Of a stretch of DNA of 64,000 bases, positions 9,783 to 16,674 are shown piece by piece. Under the pieces are notes generated by a model. That model did no database searches. It was not told where the DNA came from and saw only the letters and a list, made by a program, of their open reading frames with translations. The position numbers were made by a program, and so were the translations under genes. Each line of letters starts with the position of its first letter. Position 1 is the first letter of the stretch. This stretch comes from Tenacibaculum sp. MAR_2010_89 (GTDB lineage Bacteria > Bacteroidota > Bacteroidia > Flavobacteriales > Flavobacteriaceae), in contig NZ_FNUB01000005.1 in the NCBI RefSeq assembly GCF_900105985.1, positions 806,001 through 870,000 of the forward strand, read 5' to 3'.

Positions 9783-9834
9783 ATTCTCTCGCGAAGAATA
9801 GACACACTCGGTGAGTGTCTTAAAATGTTCGCCG
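9783..9834 (+). promoter_or_regulatory. Pseudoknot leader element, copy A
   Basis: Upstream hairpin ATTCT/AGAAT around TCGCGA. Stem 1 AGACAC (9800-9805) pairs with GTGTCT (9815-9820). Stem 2 CGGTGA (9809-9814) pairs with TCGCCG (9829-9834). Stem 2 differs from the common CCTTGA/TCAAGG by paired changes, which is covariation. It lies 25 nt before the first precursor ATG. Confidence 0.75.
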
Positions 9835-9859
9835 CAAAAGTAATCTTATTATTTTAATT

Positions 9860-10024
9860 ATGAAAAAATCAATTTTAAATTTAGGAAAAGTACTAGATAA
9901 GACGGCTCAAGAAAAAATTAAAGGAGGTATAGGTATCTGTAGTTTTATCCCTTTATGTCCTAATATTTCTGATAGATATTGTATTGTAATACGCAATCAA
10001 CAATGTATTGTTATTGGTGGGTAA
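9860..10024 (+). CDS. Secreted Cys-rich peptide precursor 1 (54 aa, 4 Cys)
   Basis: Leader MKKSILNLGK... ends KGG at residues 21-23. The 31-residue core has four Cys and a Gly-Gly C-terminus. Found by reading the frame directly because it is short. The start is set by the conserved leader. It is headed by pseudoknot copy A. Export and cleavage by the C39-ABC transporter and disulfide formation by the VKOR fusion are inferred from locus context. Confidence 0.88.
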   Translation: MKKSILNLGKVLDKTAQEKIKGGIGICSFIPLCPNISDRYCIVIRNQQCIVIGG

Positions 10025-10125
10025 TAAAATAAGATAATTAAGTCTTGTTATTATACAGGTGTTTTTATAAGGATGAAATTAGAAAAATTTCTAATAATTA
10101 CTTATGATAAGAGAATAATATAGAT

Positions 10126-10262
10126 ATGAAGTATCGAATTTTTTTAGGAAAAAGTTAAATACTATTGAACAAAAGGAAGTGATAGGAGGTTTTCCTGCTA
10201 TGTGTGATCCAGGTTCTGAAGATGAGTGTAAAAGCTTGGCTTTGATTATTGTAACTCTTTAG
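10126..10262 (+). pseudogene. Frameshifted precursor relic
   Basis: ATG at 10126 gives a leader-like start (MKYRIF, LGK) but stops after 10 residues. One extra A in the A run at about 10149 would restore LGKKLN, IEQKEV and IGG, followed by a short core with two Cys ending at the TAG at 10260-10262. So this is a precursor broken by a single-base deletion plus one missing leader codon. A sequencing slip in the A run could mimic this. Confidence 0.65.
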
Positions 10263-10307
10263 GAGTTTGTGTTAAACTATTTTAATAAAACATTAAAACA
10301 ATTATTT

Positions 10308-10532
10308 ATGAAAAAATCAATTTTAAATTTAGGGAAAAAGTTAAATATTACTGAACAAAAAGAAGTTAATGGAGGAGGAAAAGGCTTAAGACTTTGTAGT
10401 TACCATTGTAATGGAACATCATGGGTTTTAGATGGTGGGCAAGGTTCTTATTGTACCTTAAACTTTCCATCTATAATTTATAACCATCCTAATTGTGGAG
10501 GCTCTGGTGGAGGAGGAGATGTTTGGGCTTAA
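10308..10532 (+). CDS. Secreted Cys-rich peptide precursor 2 (74 aa, 4 Cys)
   Basis: Start at 10308 (MKKSILNLGK), not the upstream in-frame ATG at 10269, which adds 13 non-leader residues. Leader ends NGG at 21-23. The core of about 51 residues has four Cys and a Gly-rich C-terminal tail (GGSGGGG) ending in VWA. No pseudoknot element precedes it. A hairpin attenuator and the exporter gene follow, so it is probably cotranscribed with the exporter. Confidence 0.87.
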   Translation: MKKSILNLGKKLNITEQKEVNGGGKGLRLCSYHCNGTSWVLDGGQGSYCTLNFPSIIYNHPNCGGSGGGGDVWA

Positions 10533-10581
10533 ACATTTTCGTTATTATTAAAAAATAGAAACCACTTTAAAAAATCAATGG

Positions 10582-10610
10582 CTGGGGTGGTGTAATGCAT
10601 CCCAGTTTTT
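10582..10610 (+). terminator. Attenuator-like hairpin just before the exporter gene
   Basis: CTGGGGTG (10582-10589) pairs with CATCCCAG (10598-10605) around an 8-base loop, one G-U pair, then TTTTT. It ends 13 bp before the exporter start codon. A terminator inside this gap would let more peptide than exporter mRNA be made. Confidence 0.65.
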
Positions 10611-10623
10611 ATTAACATTCCAC

Positions 10624-12810
10624 TTGAAGAAATTTCCAAATTATAAGCAAACCGAGGCAAAAGATTGTGGCCCAACGTGTATAAAAATAATTGCAAAGCA
10701 TTATGGTAAAACAATCAACACACAACAACTAAGAAAACTAAGTGAAACAACCCGAGAGGGAAGTAGTTTATTAGGTTTGAGTGAGGCAGTTGAATCTATG
10801 GGGTTTAAATCTTTAGGAATTAAACTTGCTTTTAGCAAACTTAGAGAAGCTCCATTACCTTGTATTATTCATTGGAATAAAAACCATTATGTGGTTCTTT
10901 ATAAAATAAAGAAAAATACTGTATACGTTTCAGATCCAGCTCATGGACTTATTACTTTTACTAAAGAAGAGTTTATTCAACATTGGATAGGAAACAATGC
11001 TGATGAAAATACAGAAGAAGGAATAGCTTTACTAGTTGAACCTACTCCTAGGTTTTATCAAGAAGAATTTGAAGAAGATGAAAAATTTGGGTTCTCATTT
11101 ATATTCAAATATCTTTTCAAATATAAAAAATTCATCATCCAACTTATTATTGGGTTATTAGCTGGTAGTTTATTACAATTAATCTTACCCTTTTTAACAC
11201 AGAGTGTGGTTGATGTTGGTATAAAAAATCAAGATCTTAACTTTGTGTATTTAATATTATTTGCACAACTATTTTTATTTGTAGGAAAAGCCTCTTTAGA
11301 AATAATACGTAGTTGGATTTTATTACATTTAAGTACTCGTATTAATATCTCGTTAATCTCTGACTTTTTTATCAAACTAATGAAACTTCCTATTTCTTAT
11401 TTTGATGTAAGAATGACTGGAGATTTATTACAACGAATTAATGACCACAAACGTATAGAACGAATTTTAACTACCTCTTCATTAACGGTGTTATTTTCAT
11501 TCTTTAACCTTATTATTTTCAGTTTAGTTTTAGGGTTTTATAGCCTACAAATATTTGGCGTATTTGTTTTAGGAAGTGTTTTGTATTTTGGTTGGGTTTT
11601 GTTTTTCTTCAAGAAAAGGAAGGAACTAGATTATAAACGATTTTCACAAGTTAGTCAAGAACAAAGTAAAGTTATTGAGCTGATAAATGGAATGCAAGAA
11701 ATTAAACTTCATAATGCAGAAAGACGAATGCGTTGGAACTGGGAGTATGTTCAAGCTCGTTTATTTAAAGTAGCTACCAAAAGTTTAGCATTAGAACAAA
11801 CCCAAAGTGTAGGGTCAAACTTTATCAATGAATTAAAAAATATGTTCATTACCATTTTGTCTGCCAAATTAGTAATTGATGGCCAAATTACTTTAGGTAT
11901 GATGATGGCTATTAGTTATATCGTTGGGCAATTAAATGGTCCTATTGTTCAATTAATCAATTTTATGAGAGATGTGCAAGATGCACAAATATCTATCGAT
12001 AGATTAGGAGAAATTCATAATATGGAAGATGAGGAAAAGCCTGAAGATGAAAAAGTAACTCATATCCCAGAAAAAGAACCTATAAAACTTAACAATATAT
12101 CTTTTAGATATACAGGAGGTTTGGAACCTGTATTAAAAGATTTATCCTTAGAAATTCCTGCCAATAAAACCACTGCTATAGTTGGGGTTAGTGGAAGTGG
12201 AAAAACAACCTTAATGAAATTATTACTTGGTTTTTACCAAGTAGATACTGGAGATATAAGTATAGGAAACTTTAATTTAAAAAATATTTCTCAAAAAGAA
12301 TGGAGAAGAAACTGTGGAGTAGTAATGCAGGAGGGGTATATTTTTAATGATTCCATCGCAAAAAACATCGCTGTTGGAGAGGATTATGTAGATAAGGAGA
12401 AATTAGCACATGCTATAAACGTAGCCAATATAGCTGATTATATAGAGGGTTTACCTTTAGGATACAACACAAAAATAGGTAGTGAAGGAAACGGGCTTAG
12501 TACAGGGCAAAAACAACGATTACTAATTGCACGATCAGTATATAAAAATCCAAAGTTTTTGTTTTTTGATGAAGCGACTAGTGCATTAGATGCAAATAAT
12601 GAGAAAGTAATTATGGGGAAACTGAATGAGTTTTTCTCTAATAAAACCGCAGTAGTTATTGCACATAGATTAAGTACTGTTAAAAATGCGCATCAAATAG
12701 TAGTGCTAGAAAAAGGAAAAATTATAGAAAAAGGAACACATCAGGAATTAATAGCATTAAAAGGAAGCTACCATCACCTAGTTAAAAATCAACTAGATTT
12801 AGGTAAATAA
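10624..12810 (+). CDS. Peptidase-domain ABC exporter (C39-TMD-NBD)
   Basis: 728 residues from a TTG start. Residues 1-130 are a C39 cysteine peptidase with oxyanion Gln9, catalytic Cys15 in DCGPTC, His88 and Asp104. Residues 155-440 are the six-helix ABC transmembrane domain. Residues 480-728 are the ATPase with Walker A GVSGSGKTT at 521-529, signature LSTGQ at 625-629 and Walker B FFDEA. Such PCAT proteins cut after the GG of leader peptides and export the core. All catalytic residues are intact, unlike the degenerate C39 domain of the VKOR fusion. The flanking GG-leader genes are the obvious substrates. Confidence 0.96.
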   Translation: MKKFPNYKQTEAKDCGPTCIKIIAKHYGKTINTQQLRKLSETTREGSSLLGLSEAVESMGFKSLGIKLAFSKLREAPLPCIIHWNKNHYVVLYKIKKNTVYVSDPAHGLITFTKEEFIQHWIGNNADENTEEGIALLVEPTPRFYQEEFEEDEKFGFSFIFKYLFKYKKFIIQLIIGLLAGSLLQLILPFLTQSVVDVGIKNQDLNFVYLILFAQLFLFVGKASLEIIRSWILLHLSTRINISLISDFFIKLMKLPISYFDVRMTGDLLQRINDHKRIERILTTSSLTVLFSFFNLIIFSLVLGFYSLQIFGVFVLGSVLYFGWVLFFFKKRKELDYKRFSQVSQEQSKVIELINGMQEIKLHNAERRMRWNWEYVQARLFKVATKSLALEQTQSVGSNFINELKNMFITILSAKLVIDGQITLGMMMAISYIVGQLNGPIVQLINFMRDVQDAQISIDRLGEIHNMEDEEKPEDEKVTHIPEKEPIKLNNISFRYTGGLEPVLKDLSLEIPANKTTAIVGVSGSGKTTLMKLLLGFYQVDTGDISIGNFNLKNISQKEWRRNCGVVMQEGYIFNDSIAKNIAVGEDYVDKEKLAHAINVANIADYIEGLPLGYNTKIGSEGNGLSTGQKQRLLIARSVYKNPKFLFFDEATSALDANNEKVIMGKLNEFFSNKTAVVIAHRLSTVKNAHQIVVLEKGKIIEKGTHQELIALKGSYHHLVKNQLDLGK

Positions 12811-12821
12811 AATATAAAAAC

Positions 12822-12886
12822 GTCATAACGAGGAATGAAATAACGAAGTTATCTCTTTAAAATTAGATCACTCCATTGGTCATGAC
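12822..12886. repeat. REP-like intergenic palindrome, copy 1
   Basis: GTCATAACGAGGAATG at the left and a complementary-like CATTGGTCATGAC at the right. An internal hairpin ATAAC...GTTAT has the layout of the widespread GTCATTnCGAGGAA type of repeat. Another copy is at 56258-56328, where the hairpin pair is ATTCC/GGAAT. Confidence 0.55.
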
Positions 12887-12892
12887 AAAAAT

Positions 12893-12944
12893 ATTCTCTC
12901 GCGAGGAATAGACATATACCTTGAATGTCTTAAAATGATCAAGG
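12893..12944 (+). promoter_or_regulatory. Pseudoknot leader element, copy B
   Basis: Hairpin ATTCT/GGAAT, then stem 1 AGACAT (12910-12915)/ATGTCT (12925-12930), a compensated version of AGACAC/GTGTCT. Stem 2 CCTTGA (12919-12924)/TCAAGG (12939-12944). Upstream of precursor 3. Confidence 0.8.
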
Positions 12945-12973
12945 GTTTAATAAATCAATTAAATCTTTTTAAA

Positions 12974-13201
12974 ATGAAAAAATCAATTTTAAATTTAGGA
13001 AAGACTTTAAATAAAGTTGAACAAAAAACTATTAGTGGAGGACAAGTGTTTAATGGACCATGTTTTGAATGGTGTGCTGATCCTGACATACAACAAATGT
13101 ATTGGAAGCCACTATACTGTAACTGTAATACAGGAGGAGGAAATAGTGGAGGCGGTAATGGAGGTGGAGATAATGGAGGTGGCTCAGGTGTTATTGTCTA
13201 G
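12974..13201 (+). CDS. Secreted Cys-rich peptide precursor 3 (75 aa, 4 Cys, Gly-rich tail)
   Basis: Start at 12974 (MKKSILNLGK). An in-frame ATG at 12935 lies inside the pseudoknot loop and would add 13 residues not shared by most precursors. Leader ends SGG at 21-23. The core has four Cys in its first half and a Gly/Asn/Ser-rich tail of about 23 residues ending VIV. This kind of tail resembles flexible linkers of secreted antimicrobial peptides, but the function is not known. Confidence 0.88.
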   Translation: MKKSILNLGKTLNKVEQKTISGGQVFNGPCFEWCADPDIQQMYWKPLYCNCNTGGGNSGGGNGGGDNGGGSGVIV

Positions 13202-13229
13202 TAATAAAATAAGCAAATTAAATGTGTTC

Positions 13230-13270
13230 CTAATGATTAAATATTAATAATTAAAATATTTAATCATTAG
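13230..13270. terminator. 16-bp perfect inverted repeat after precursor 3
   Basis: Arms 13230-13245 and 13255-13270 (CTAATGATTAAATATT and its exact complement) with a 9-base loop. Probably a terminator. Its right arm overlaps the beginning of the pseudogene that follows. Confidence 0.6.
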
Positions 13271-13453
13271 AAAACAAATTAAAACTTAGGGAAAGCTGTA
13301 GGTAAGGCTGAACAAAAAAGTATTTGGTGGAATAAAAATAGTGGGTCTGAAATTCCTTTTTCTTGTGAATTTCTTGTATTAGCCCCACCGCCAATTGGTT
13401 GTAGATGGGTTAGTAATGTGCCTTGTACTTACTAGTTTGTTTGTGATAGTTGA
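13266..13453 (+). pseudogene. Degraded precursor, paralogue of precursor 8
   Basis: The start codon position reads ATT instead of ATG. The leader is recognisable (KQI, NLGK, KAEQK). One base is missing before the GG codons and a compensating shift follows. The core PFSCEF, LAPPP and GCRWVS matches precursor 8 at 14638, then an in-frame TAG at 13433 precedes the last Cys. A clear dead copy. Confidence 0.75.
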
Positions 13454-13508
13454 GGTGTTTTAACCTAAATACTTTCTGAGGTTTACCTCGAAGATTAGCT
13501 GTTGTAGA

Positions 13509-13557
13509 AAATCTCGAAGAATAGACATATACCTTGAATGTCTTAAAATGATCAAGG
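13509..13557 (+). promoter_or_regulatory. Pseudoknot leader element, copy C
   Basis: Stem 1 AGACAT (13523-13528)/ATGTCT (13538-13543). Stem 2 CCTTGA (13532-13537)/TCAAGG (13552-13557). The upstream hairpin is shortened. Followed by precursor 4. Confidence 0.78.
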
Positions 13558-13586
13558 GCATAATAAACCAATTAAATCTTTTAAAA

Positions 13587-13832
13587 ATGAAAAAATCAAT
13601 TTTAATTTTAGGTAAAACCTTAAGTAAAAAAGAGCAAAAAGAAATTAATGGTAACGGAGCTATTGGTTTTTGTGATGCTAGTGGAGGTTGTCCAACAGGA
13701 AGCCACTGTGAAGGCTATTTTTGTGTAAAAGATAGTACAGGTGGTGGTAATCCTGGAGGAGGTAATGGAGGCGGAGGTTGTGTTCCAGATAGATTTTGTG
13801 TTGATGATAATGATACATGTTGTATAGGGTAA
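13587..13832 (+). CDS. Secreted Cys-rich peptide precursor 4 (81 aa, 8 Cys)
   Basis: Start at 13587; the in-frame ATG at 13548 is inside the pseudoknot. The leader ends NGNG, so the normal Gly-Gly is Gly-Asn here and cleavage could be altered. The core has eight Cys in two halves: four, a Gly-rich linker, then four with a CC near the C-terminus. This looks like two small disulfide modules joined by a linker. The largest core in the array. Confidence 0.86.
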   Translation: MKKSILILGKTLSKKEQKEINGNGAIGFCDASGGCPTGSHCEGYFCVKDSTGGGNPGGGNGGGGCVPDRFCVDDNDTCCIG

Positions 13833-13843
13833 ATTCAAAAAAG

Positions 13844-14053
13844 ATGAAAAAAACACTATTAAATTTAGGTAAAAGCTTAAGCAAAGTTGAACAAAAAGAA
13901 ATATTAGGAGGTAACAATCCAGTATTACCTATTTGTAAATGTAACACAGTAGGAACAATTATAAATCAACCATGTGATGGTATTGGAACTGGTTGTGGTA
14001 TTATAGATATTGAAGTTCCTGATATTTGTGATGTATTTCCTGCTTTATGCTAA
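13844..14053 (+). CDS. Secreted Cys-rich peptide precursor 5 (69 aa, 6 Cys)
   Basis: Start at 13844 (MKKTLLNLGK); upstream ATG at 13817 overlaps the previous gene and is not leader-like. Leader ends LGG. The core has six Cys with CKC, QPCDG and a C-terminal ICDVFP..C. It belongs to a subfamily with precursors 12 and 21. It starts 11 bp after precursor 4, so the two share a transcript. Confidence 0.88.
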   Translation: MKKTLLNLGKSLSKVEQKEILGGNNPVLPICKCNTVGTIINQPCDGIGTGCGIIDIEVPDICDVFPALC

Positions 14054-14082
14054 TTAGTAACTAAAAATATTTACAGATTATT

Positions 14083-14259
14083 ATGAAAAAACAAATTTTA
14101 AATTTAGGAAAGACTTTAAATAAAATAGAACAAAAAGCGATTAACGGTGGAGTTGATTGTTTTGAATGTCAAAGCTATTGTATATCCAACAGTGGAGGTG
14201 ATCGATTAGTGTATGGTATCTGTATGGATGAATGTATCGCTCAGTATTGTCAACTATAA
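14083..14259 (+). CDS. Secreted Cys-rich peptide precursor 6 (58 aa, 6 Cys)
   Basis: Found by direct reading. Leader MKKQILNLGK, then LNK, EQK and NGG at 21-23. The 35-residue core has six Cys, including CFEC and CMDEC spacings, ending CQL. 29 bp after precursor 5; no own pseudoknot element. Confidence 0.87.
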   Translation: MKKQILNLGKTLNKIEQKAINGGVDCFECQSYCISNSGGDRLVYGICMDECIAQYCQL

Positions 14260-14284
14260 TAGATAGATTAAAATTAGATCTAAT

Positions 14285-14354
14285 ATTTTCTATTTAAAAA
14301 TGAAACAGTCATTACTAAACAAAATAGTAATTCTTTAATTTTTAAATAGAAAAA
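14285..14354. repeat. 70-bp imperfect palindrome between precursors 6 and 7
   Basis: Outer arms 14285-14301 and 14338-14354 form a 16-17 bp AT-rich stem. An inner stem ATTACTA/TAGTAAT sits at 14311-14331. It may be a terminator or a small mobile-element remnant. Confidence 0.45.
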
Positions 14355-14370
14355 TAATAAACGATTAAAA

Positions 14371-14571
14371 ATGAAAAAACAAATTTTAAATTTAGGAACG
14401 ACTTTAAATAAAAGACAACAAAAAGCTATTAATGGAGGAATTGCTCAATGCGATCAGTACAACCATTGTAATGGCTCAGGATTTTGCTGTTCTGGCGGAG
14501 GATGTAAAAGAATAGGAGCTCCTGGAGTAATCTGTGATGCAGAGTTGCCTAGACCAGATTTTTCTCTGTAA
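14371..14571 (+). CDS. Secreted Cys-rich peptide precursor 7 (66 aa, knottin-like)
   Basis: Leader MKKQILNLGT ... NGG. Core Cys pattern C-x5-C-x5-CC-x4-C-x9-C, the C-C-CC-C-C order seen in inhibitor-cystine-knot peptides. Whether it forms a true knot cannot be told from sequence. The C-terminal tail after the last Cys is acidic and Pro-containing. Confidence 0.88.
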   Translation: MKKQILNLGTTLNKRQQKAINGGIAQCDQYNHCNGSGFCCSGGGCKRIGAPGVICDAELPRPDFSL

Positions 14572-14637
14572 AGAATTTATGTAAAATCTAATGTTTTAAA
14601 ACAATTGATAATTTAATCAAAACTAAATAATTTAAAA

Positions 14638-14844
14638 ATGAAAAAATCAATCTTAAGCTTAGGTAGAGCTTTAAATAAAGTAGATCAAAAAAAAGTATTT
14701 GGAGGAACAAAGCAAATTGATCCTCAAATTCCTTTCCCATGTGAGTTTCCTGTATTAGCTCCACCACCAGTTGGATGTAAATGGGTTAGCACTGGGCCTT
14801 GTACATACAAATTAGTTTGTAAGAGCTTAGATATCTTAATCTAA
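14638..14844 (+). CDS. Secreted Cys-rich peptide precursor 8 (68 aa, 4 Cys)
   Basis: Leader MKKSILSLGR ... FGG. Core Pro-rich between Cys1 and Cys2 (LAPPPVGC), four Cys. Its degraded paralogue lies at 13266-13453, showing a tandem-duplication history. Confidence 0.88.
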   Translation: MKKSILSLGRALNKVDQKKVFGGTKQIDPQIPFPCEFPVLAPPPVGCKWVSTGPCTYKLVCKSLDILI

Positions 14845-14897
14845 TACAATTTTTAGGTTAGGTTAATAGTTTTTACTGATAGCTATAGTAATAAAAA

Positions 14898-14946
14898 ATT
14901 TCGCGAAGAATAGACACATACCTTGAATGTCTTAAAATGATCAAGG
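14898..14946 (+). promoter_or_regulatory. Pseudoknot leader element, copy D
   Basis: TCGCGA hairpin then stem 1 AGACA(C) (14912-14917)/(A)TGTCT (14927-14932), with the loop-closing pair lost. Stem 2 CCTTGA (14921-14926)/TCAAGG (14941-14946). Upstream of precursor 9. Confidence 0.75.
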
Positions 14947-14975
14947 GTTTAATGAACTTATTAAATCTTTTAAAA

Positions 14976-15182
14976 ATGAAAAAATCAATATTAAATTTAG
15001 GAGAAGCTTTGAATAAAGCTAAACAAAAAGAAATTAACGGAGGTACTAGTTGTAATGGGCCTTCTTGTTATGGAATTCCAGGAATGGGATGTGGTACTTG
15101 TGAGCAATATCATCAACTTTCTAATTACTGTAAAGTAAGAGTTTTTGTTCATATAAGTTGTGAAACTGCTGATACATTTTAA
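14976..15182 (+). CDS. Secreted Cys-rich peptide precursor 9 (68 aa, 6 Cys)
   Basis: Start at 14976; the in-frame ATG at 14937 is in the pseudoknot loop. Leader ends NGG. The core of 45 residues has six Cys (C-x4-C-x7-C-x2-C then two more). First of a run with precursors 10, 11 and 12 separated by 6, 21 and 18 bp, so likely one mRNA. Confidence 0.88.
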   Translation: MKKSILNLGEALNKAKQKEINGGTSCNGPSCYGIPGMGCGTCEQYHQLSNYCKVRVFVHISCETADTF

Positions 15183-15188
15183 GCTATT

Positions 15189-15416
15189 ATGAAAAAACAA
15201 GTATTAAAATTAGGAAAAGTTTTAGGTAAAACTAAACAGAAAGAGATATTAGGAGGAGGTAAGCCTATTAAAGGAGTAAATCAATGTTATAATGACAGTG
15301 ATTGTTGTAATCATCAACATAATCATAGCTATGGTTATGTTTGTTTTGGAGCAACTCCTGGTGGTCCAGGTGTTTGTGTACCAGGAATTTTTGGAGAGAA
15401 TCCTTGCGGACTTTAA
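15189..15416 (+). CDS. Secreted Cys-rich peptide precursor 10 (75 aa, 6 Cys, His-rich)
   Basis: Leader MKKQVLKLGK ... LGG. Core with six Cys in order C-CC-C-C-C and a His-rich loop (CCNHQHNH) that could bind a metal; that is only suggestive. Starts 6 bp after precursor 9. Confidence 0.88.
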   Translation: MKKQVLKLGKVLGKTKQKEILGGGKPIKGVNQCYNDSDCCNHQHNHSYGYVCFGATPGGPGVCVPGIFGENPCGL

Positions 15417-15437
15417 ATTTAACTAACAACTGTATAA

Positions 15438-15623
15438 ATGAAAAAAACAATTTTAAGTTTTGGTGATGCTTTAAGTAAAGATCAGCAAAAGATAATTAAA
15501 GGAGGAGTTGGTATAGGATGTTTTCATCATTCTGATTGTCCACGTGATATGGGATGTTGTGATAATGCTCCTTATCTAGGTTTATGTATGTTAGGTAGTG
15601 ATTATAGAAGGTATTGTAATTAA
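15438..15623 (+). CDS. Secreted Cys-rich peptide precursor 11 (61 aa, knottin-like)
   Basis: Leader MKKTILSFGD ... KGG. Core Cys order C-x5-C-x5-CC-x8-C-x9-C, again the C-C-CC-C-C framework. 38-residue core ending RRYCN. Confidence 0.88.
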   Translation: MKKTILSFGDALSKDQQKIIKGGVGIGCFHHSDCPRDMGCCDNAPYLGLCMLGSDYRRYCN

Positions 15624-15641
15624 TTTATAAGACTTAATAAG

Positions 15642-15857
15642 ATGAAAAAAACAATTTTAAATTTAGGAAAGACTTTAAATAAAGCTGAGCAAAAATATAT
15701 TAATGGAAGTGGAGGCGTATTAAGTCTTCGACCATGTGAATGTTCTTCTCCTGGAATACCTAATATTCAACCTTGTGACTGGAGTTCACGTAGTATTGAT
15801 TGTGATGGTTTTTCTGATGATATTTGTTTGTTTTTTCCAAATACTCCTGGATGTTAA
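15642..15857 (+). CDS. Secreted Cys-rich peptide precursor 12 (71 aa, 6 Cys)
   Basis: Leader MKKTILNLGK ... INGSGG: the usual GG position is Gly-Ser and a Gly-Gly follows two residues later, so the cleavage site may be shifted. Core with CEC, QPCDW, ICLFFP and a C-terminal Cys matches the precursor 5/21 subfamily. Confidence 0.87.
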   Translation: MKKTILNLGKTLNKAEQKYINGSGGVLSLRPCECSSPGIPNIQPCDWSSRSIDCDGFSDDICLFFPNTPGC

Positions 15858-15927
15858 CTTTTACATACTATTTAGGTGTGAAGTGTTAATGTCAGTAAAT
15901 AATTTTTAATATAGAATATCATTTAAA

Positions 15928-16095
15928 ATGAAGAAATCAATTTCAAACATAGGAACGCCTTTAAATAAAGAAAAGCAAAGAACGATTAATGGAGGAGGTT
16001 CAGGGAAATGTACTTTTGGCTCGTGTCAAAAGCACTATTGTTGCATAAATAATAGATGTGTAATTGGTCCTTTTCAGGAAGCTTGTCCTGAATGA
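15928..16095 (+). CDS. Secreted Cys-rich peptide precursor 13 (55 aa, knottin-like)
   Basis: Found by direct reading. Leader MKKSISNIGT ... NGG is slightly drifted. Core C-x4-C-x4-CC-x4-C-x8-C, six Cys in 32 residues, the most compact C-C-CC-C-C member. Confidence 0.85.
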   Translation: MKKSISNIGTPLNKEKQRTINGGGSGKCTFGSCQKHYCCINNRCVIGPFQEACPE

Positions 16096-16137
16096 TCAAT
16101 TTAATTATTGAATATTTATATTCTTTAAAAGTATAAA

Positions 16138-16171
16138 TAAGCTCATCCCTTGAGAGCATTAAAAATCAAGG
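16138..16171 (+). promoter_or_regulatory. Pseudoknot leader element, divergent copy E
   Basis: Stem 1 is GCTC (16141-16144)/GAGC (16154-16157), unrelated in sequence to AGACAC/GTGTCT, yet the loop is still nine bases ending CCTTGA (16148-16153), which pairs with TCAAGG (16166-16171). This copy supports structure rather than sequence conservation. Upstream of precursor 14. Confidence 0.65.
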
Positions 16172-16197
16172 TTTATTAATTATAAAGTATTTAAATA

Positions 16198-16404
16198 ATG
16201 AAAAAGCAAATTTTAAATTTAGGTAAATTTTTAAACAAGAAAGATCAAAAGTTAATTAATGGTGGATTTGATTATCCAGTTGGATTTTGTTATGCTGTTG
16301 GGGTAAATCCTCCACAGTTAATTGCTAAAGTTCTTTGCAATGAATTATGTCCAGATGGAGCAACTCCTTTCTGTCCAGTATTTGATGATGGAATTAGAAA
16401 TTAG
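16198..16404 (+). CDS. Secreted Cys-rich peptide precursor 14 (68 aa, 4 Cys)
   Basis: Leader MKKQILNLGK ... NGG. Core with four Cys, hydrophobic first third and an acidic C-terminus (DDGIRN). 17 bp upstream of precursor 15. Confidence 0.88.
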   Translation: MKKQILNLGKFLNKKDQKLINGGFDYPVGFCYAVGVNPPQLIAKVLCNELCPDGATPFCPVFDDGIRN

Positions 16405-16421
16405 TTTTAAAAAATAAAGTA

Positions 16422-16598
16422 ATGAAAAAACAAATTTTAACTTTTGGAGTATCCTTAAATAAAGAAGAACAAAAGTCTATTAAAGGAGGAGATACAGTGG
16501 CTCAAATTGCTTGCCGCCAATGTTTACCTGGATATCATTTTGATTTTTGTGATATGCAACTTGCTTGTGATAAGGTTAAAGCCTCAGTTGAAGACTAG
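16422..16598 (+). CDS. Secreted Cys-rich peptide precursor 15 (58 aa, 4 Cys)
   Basis: Found by direct reading. Leader MKKQILTFGV ... KGG. Core with CRQC and two further Cys, acidic end. Last precursor before the HlyD gene, separated from it by a hairpin. Confidence 0.86.
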   Translation: MKKQILTFGVSLNKEEQKSIKGGDTVAQIACRQCLPGYHFDFCDMQLACDKVKASVED

Positions 16599-16631
16599 AT
16601 CTATCATTTAAATAATAGATAAATTGCAAAT

Positions 16632-16657
16632 AAAGGGAGTTGAAGAGCTCCCTTTTT
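16632..16657 (+). terminator. Terminator/attenuator before the HlyD gene
   Basis: AAAGGGAG (16632-16639)/CTCCCTTT (16648-16655) with an 8-base loop, then a T run. Only 17 bp before the HlyD start, so it either ends the precursor transcript or attenuates read-through into HlyD. Confidence 0.75.
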
Positions 16658-16674
16658 AAAGAATAAATTTTAAA

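Noticed and set aside
12935..12973. In-frame ATG giving a 13-residue N-terminal extension of precursor 3 (also at 13548 and 14937)
   Set aside because: The ATG lies in the A-rich loop of the pseudoknot. In other copies (17970, 18236, 18661) the same ATG meets a stop after five codons or is absent, so it is conserved as RNA sequence, not as a start.
14300..14338. Tiny frame starting MKQSLLN that resembles a leader
   Set aside because: Only 12 codons, no GG and no core; it lies in a palindrome. Possibly a relic but not supportable as a gene.
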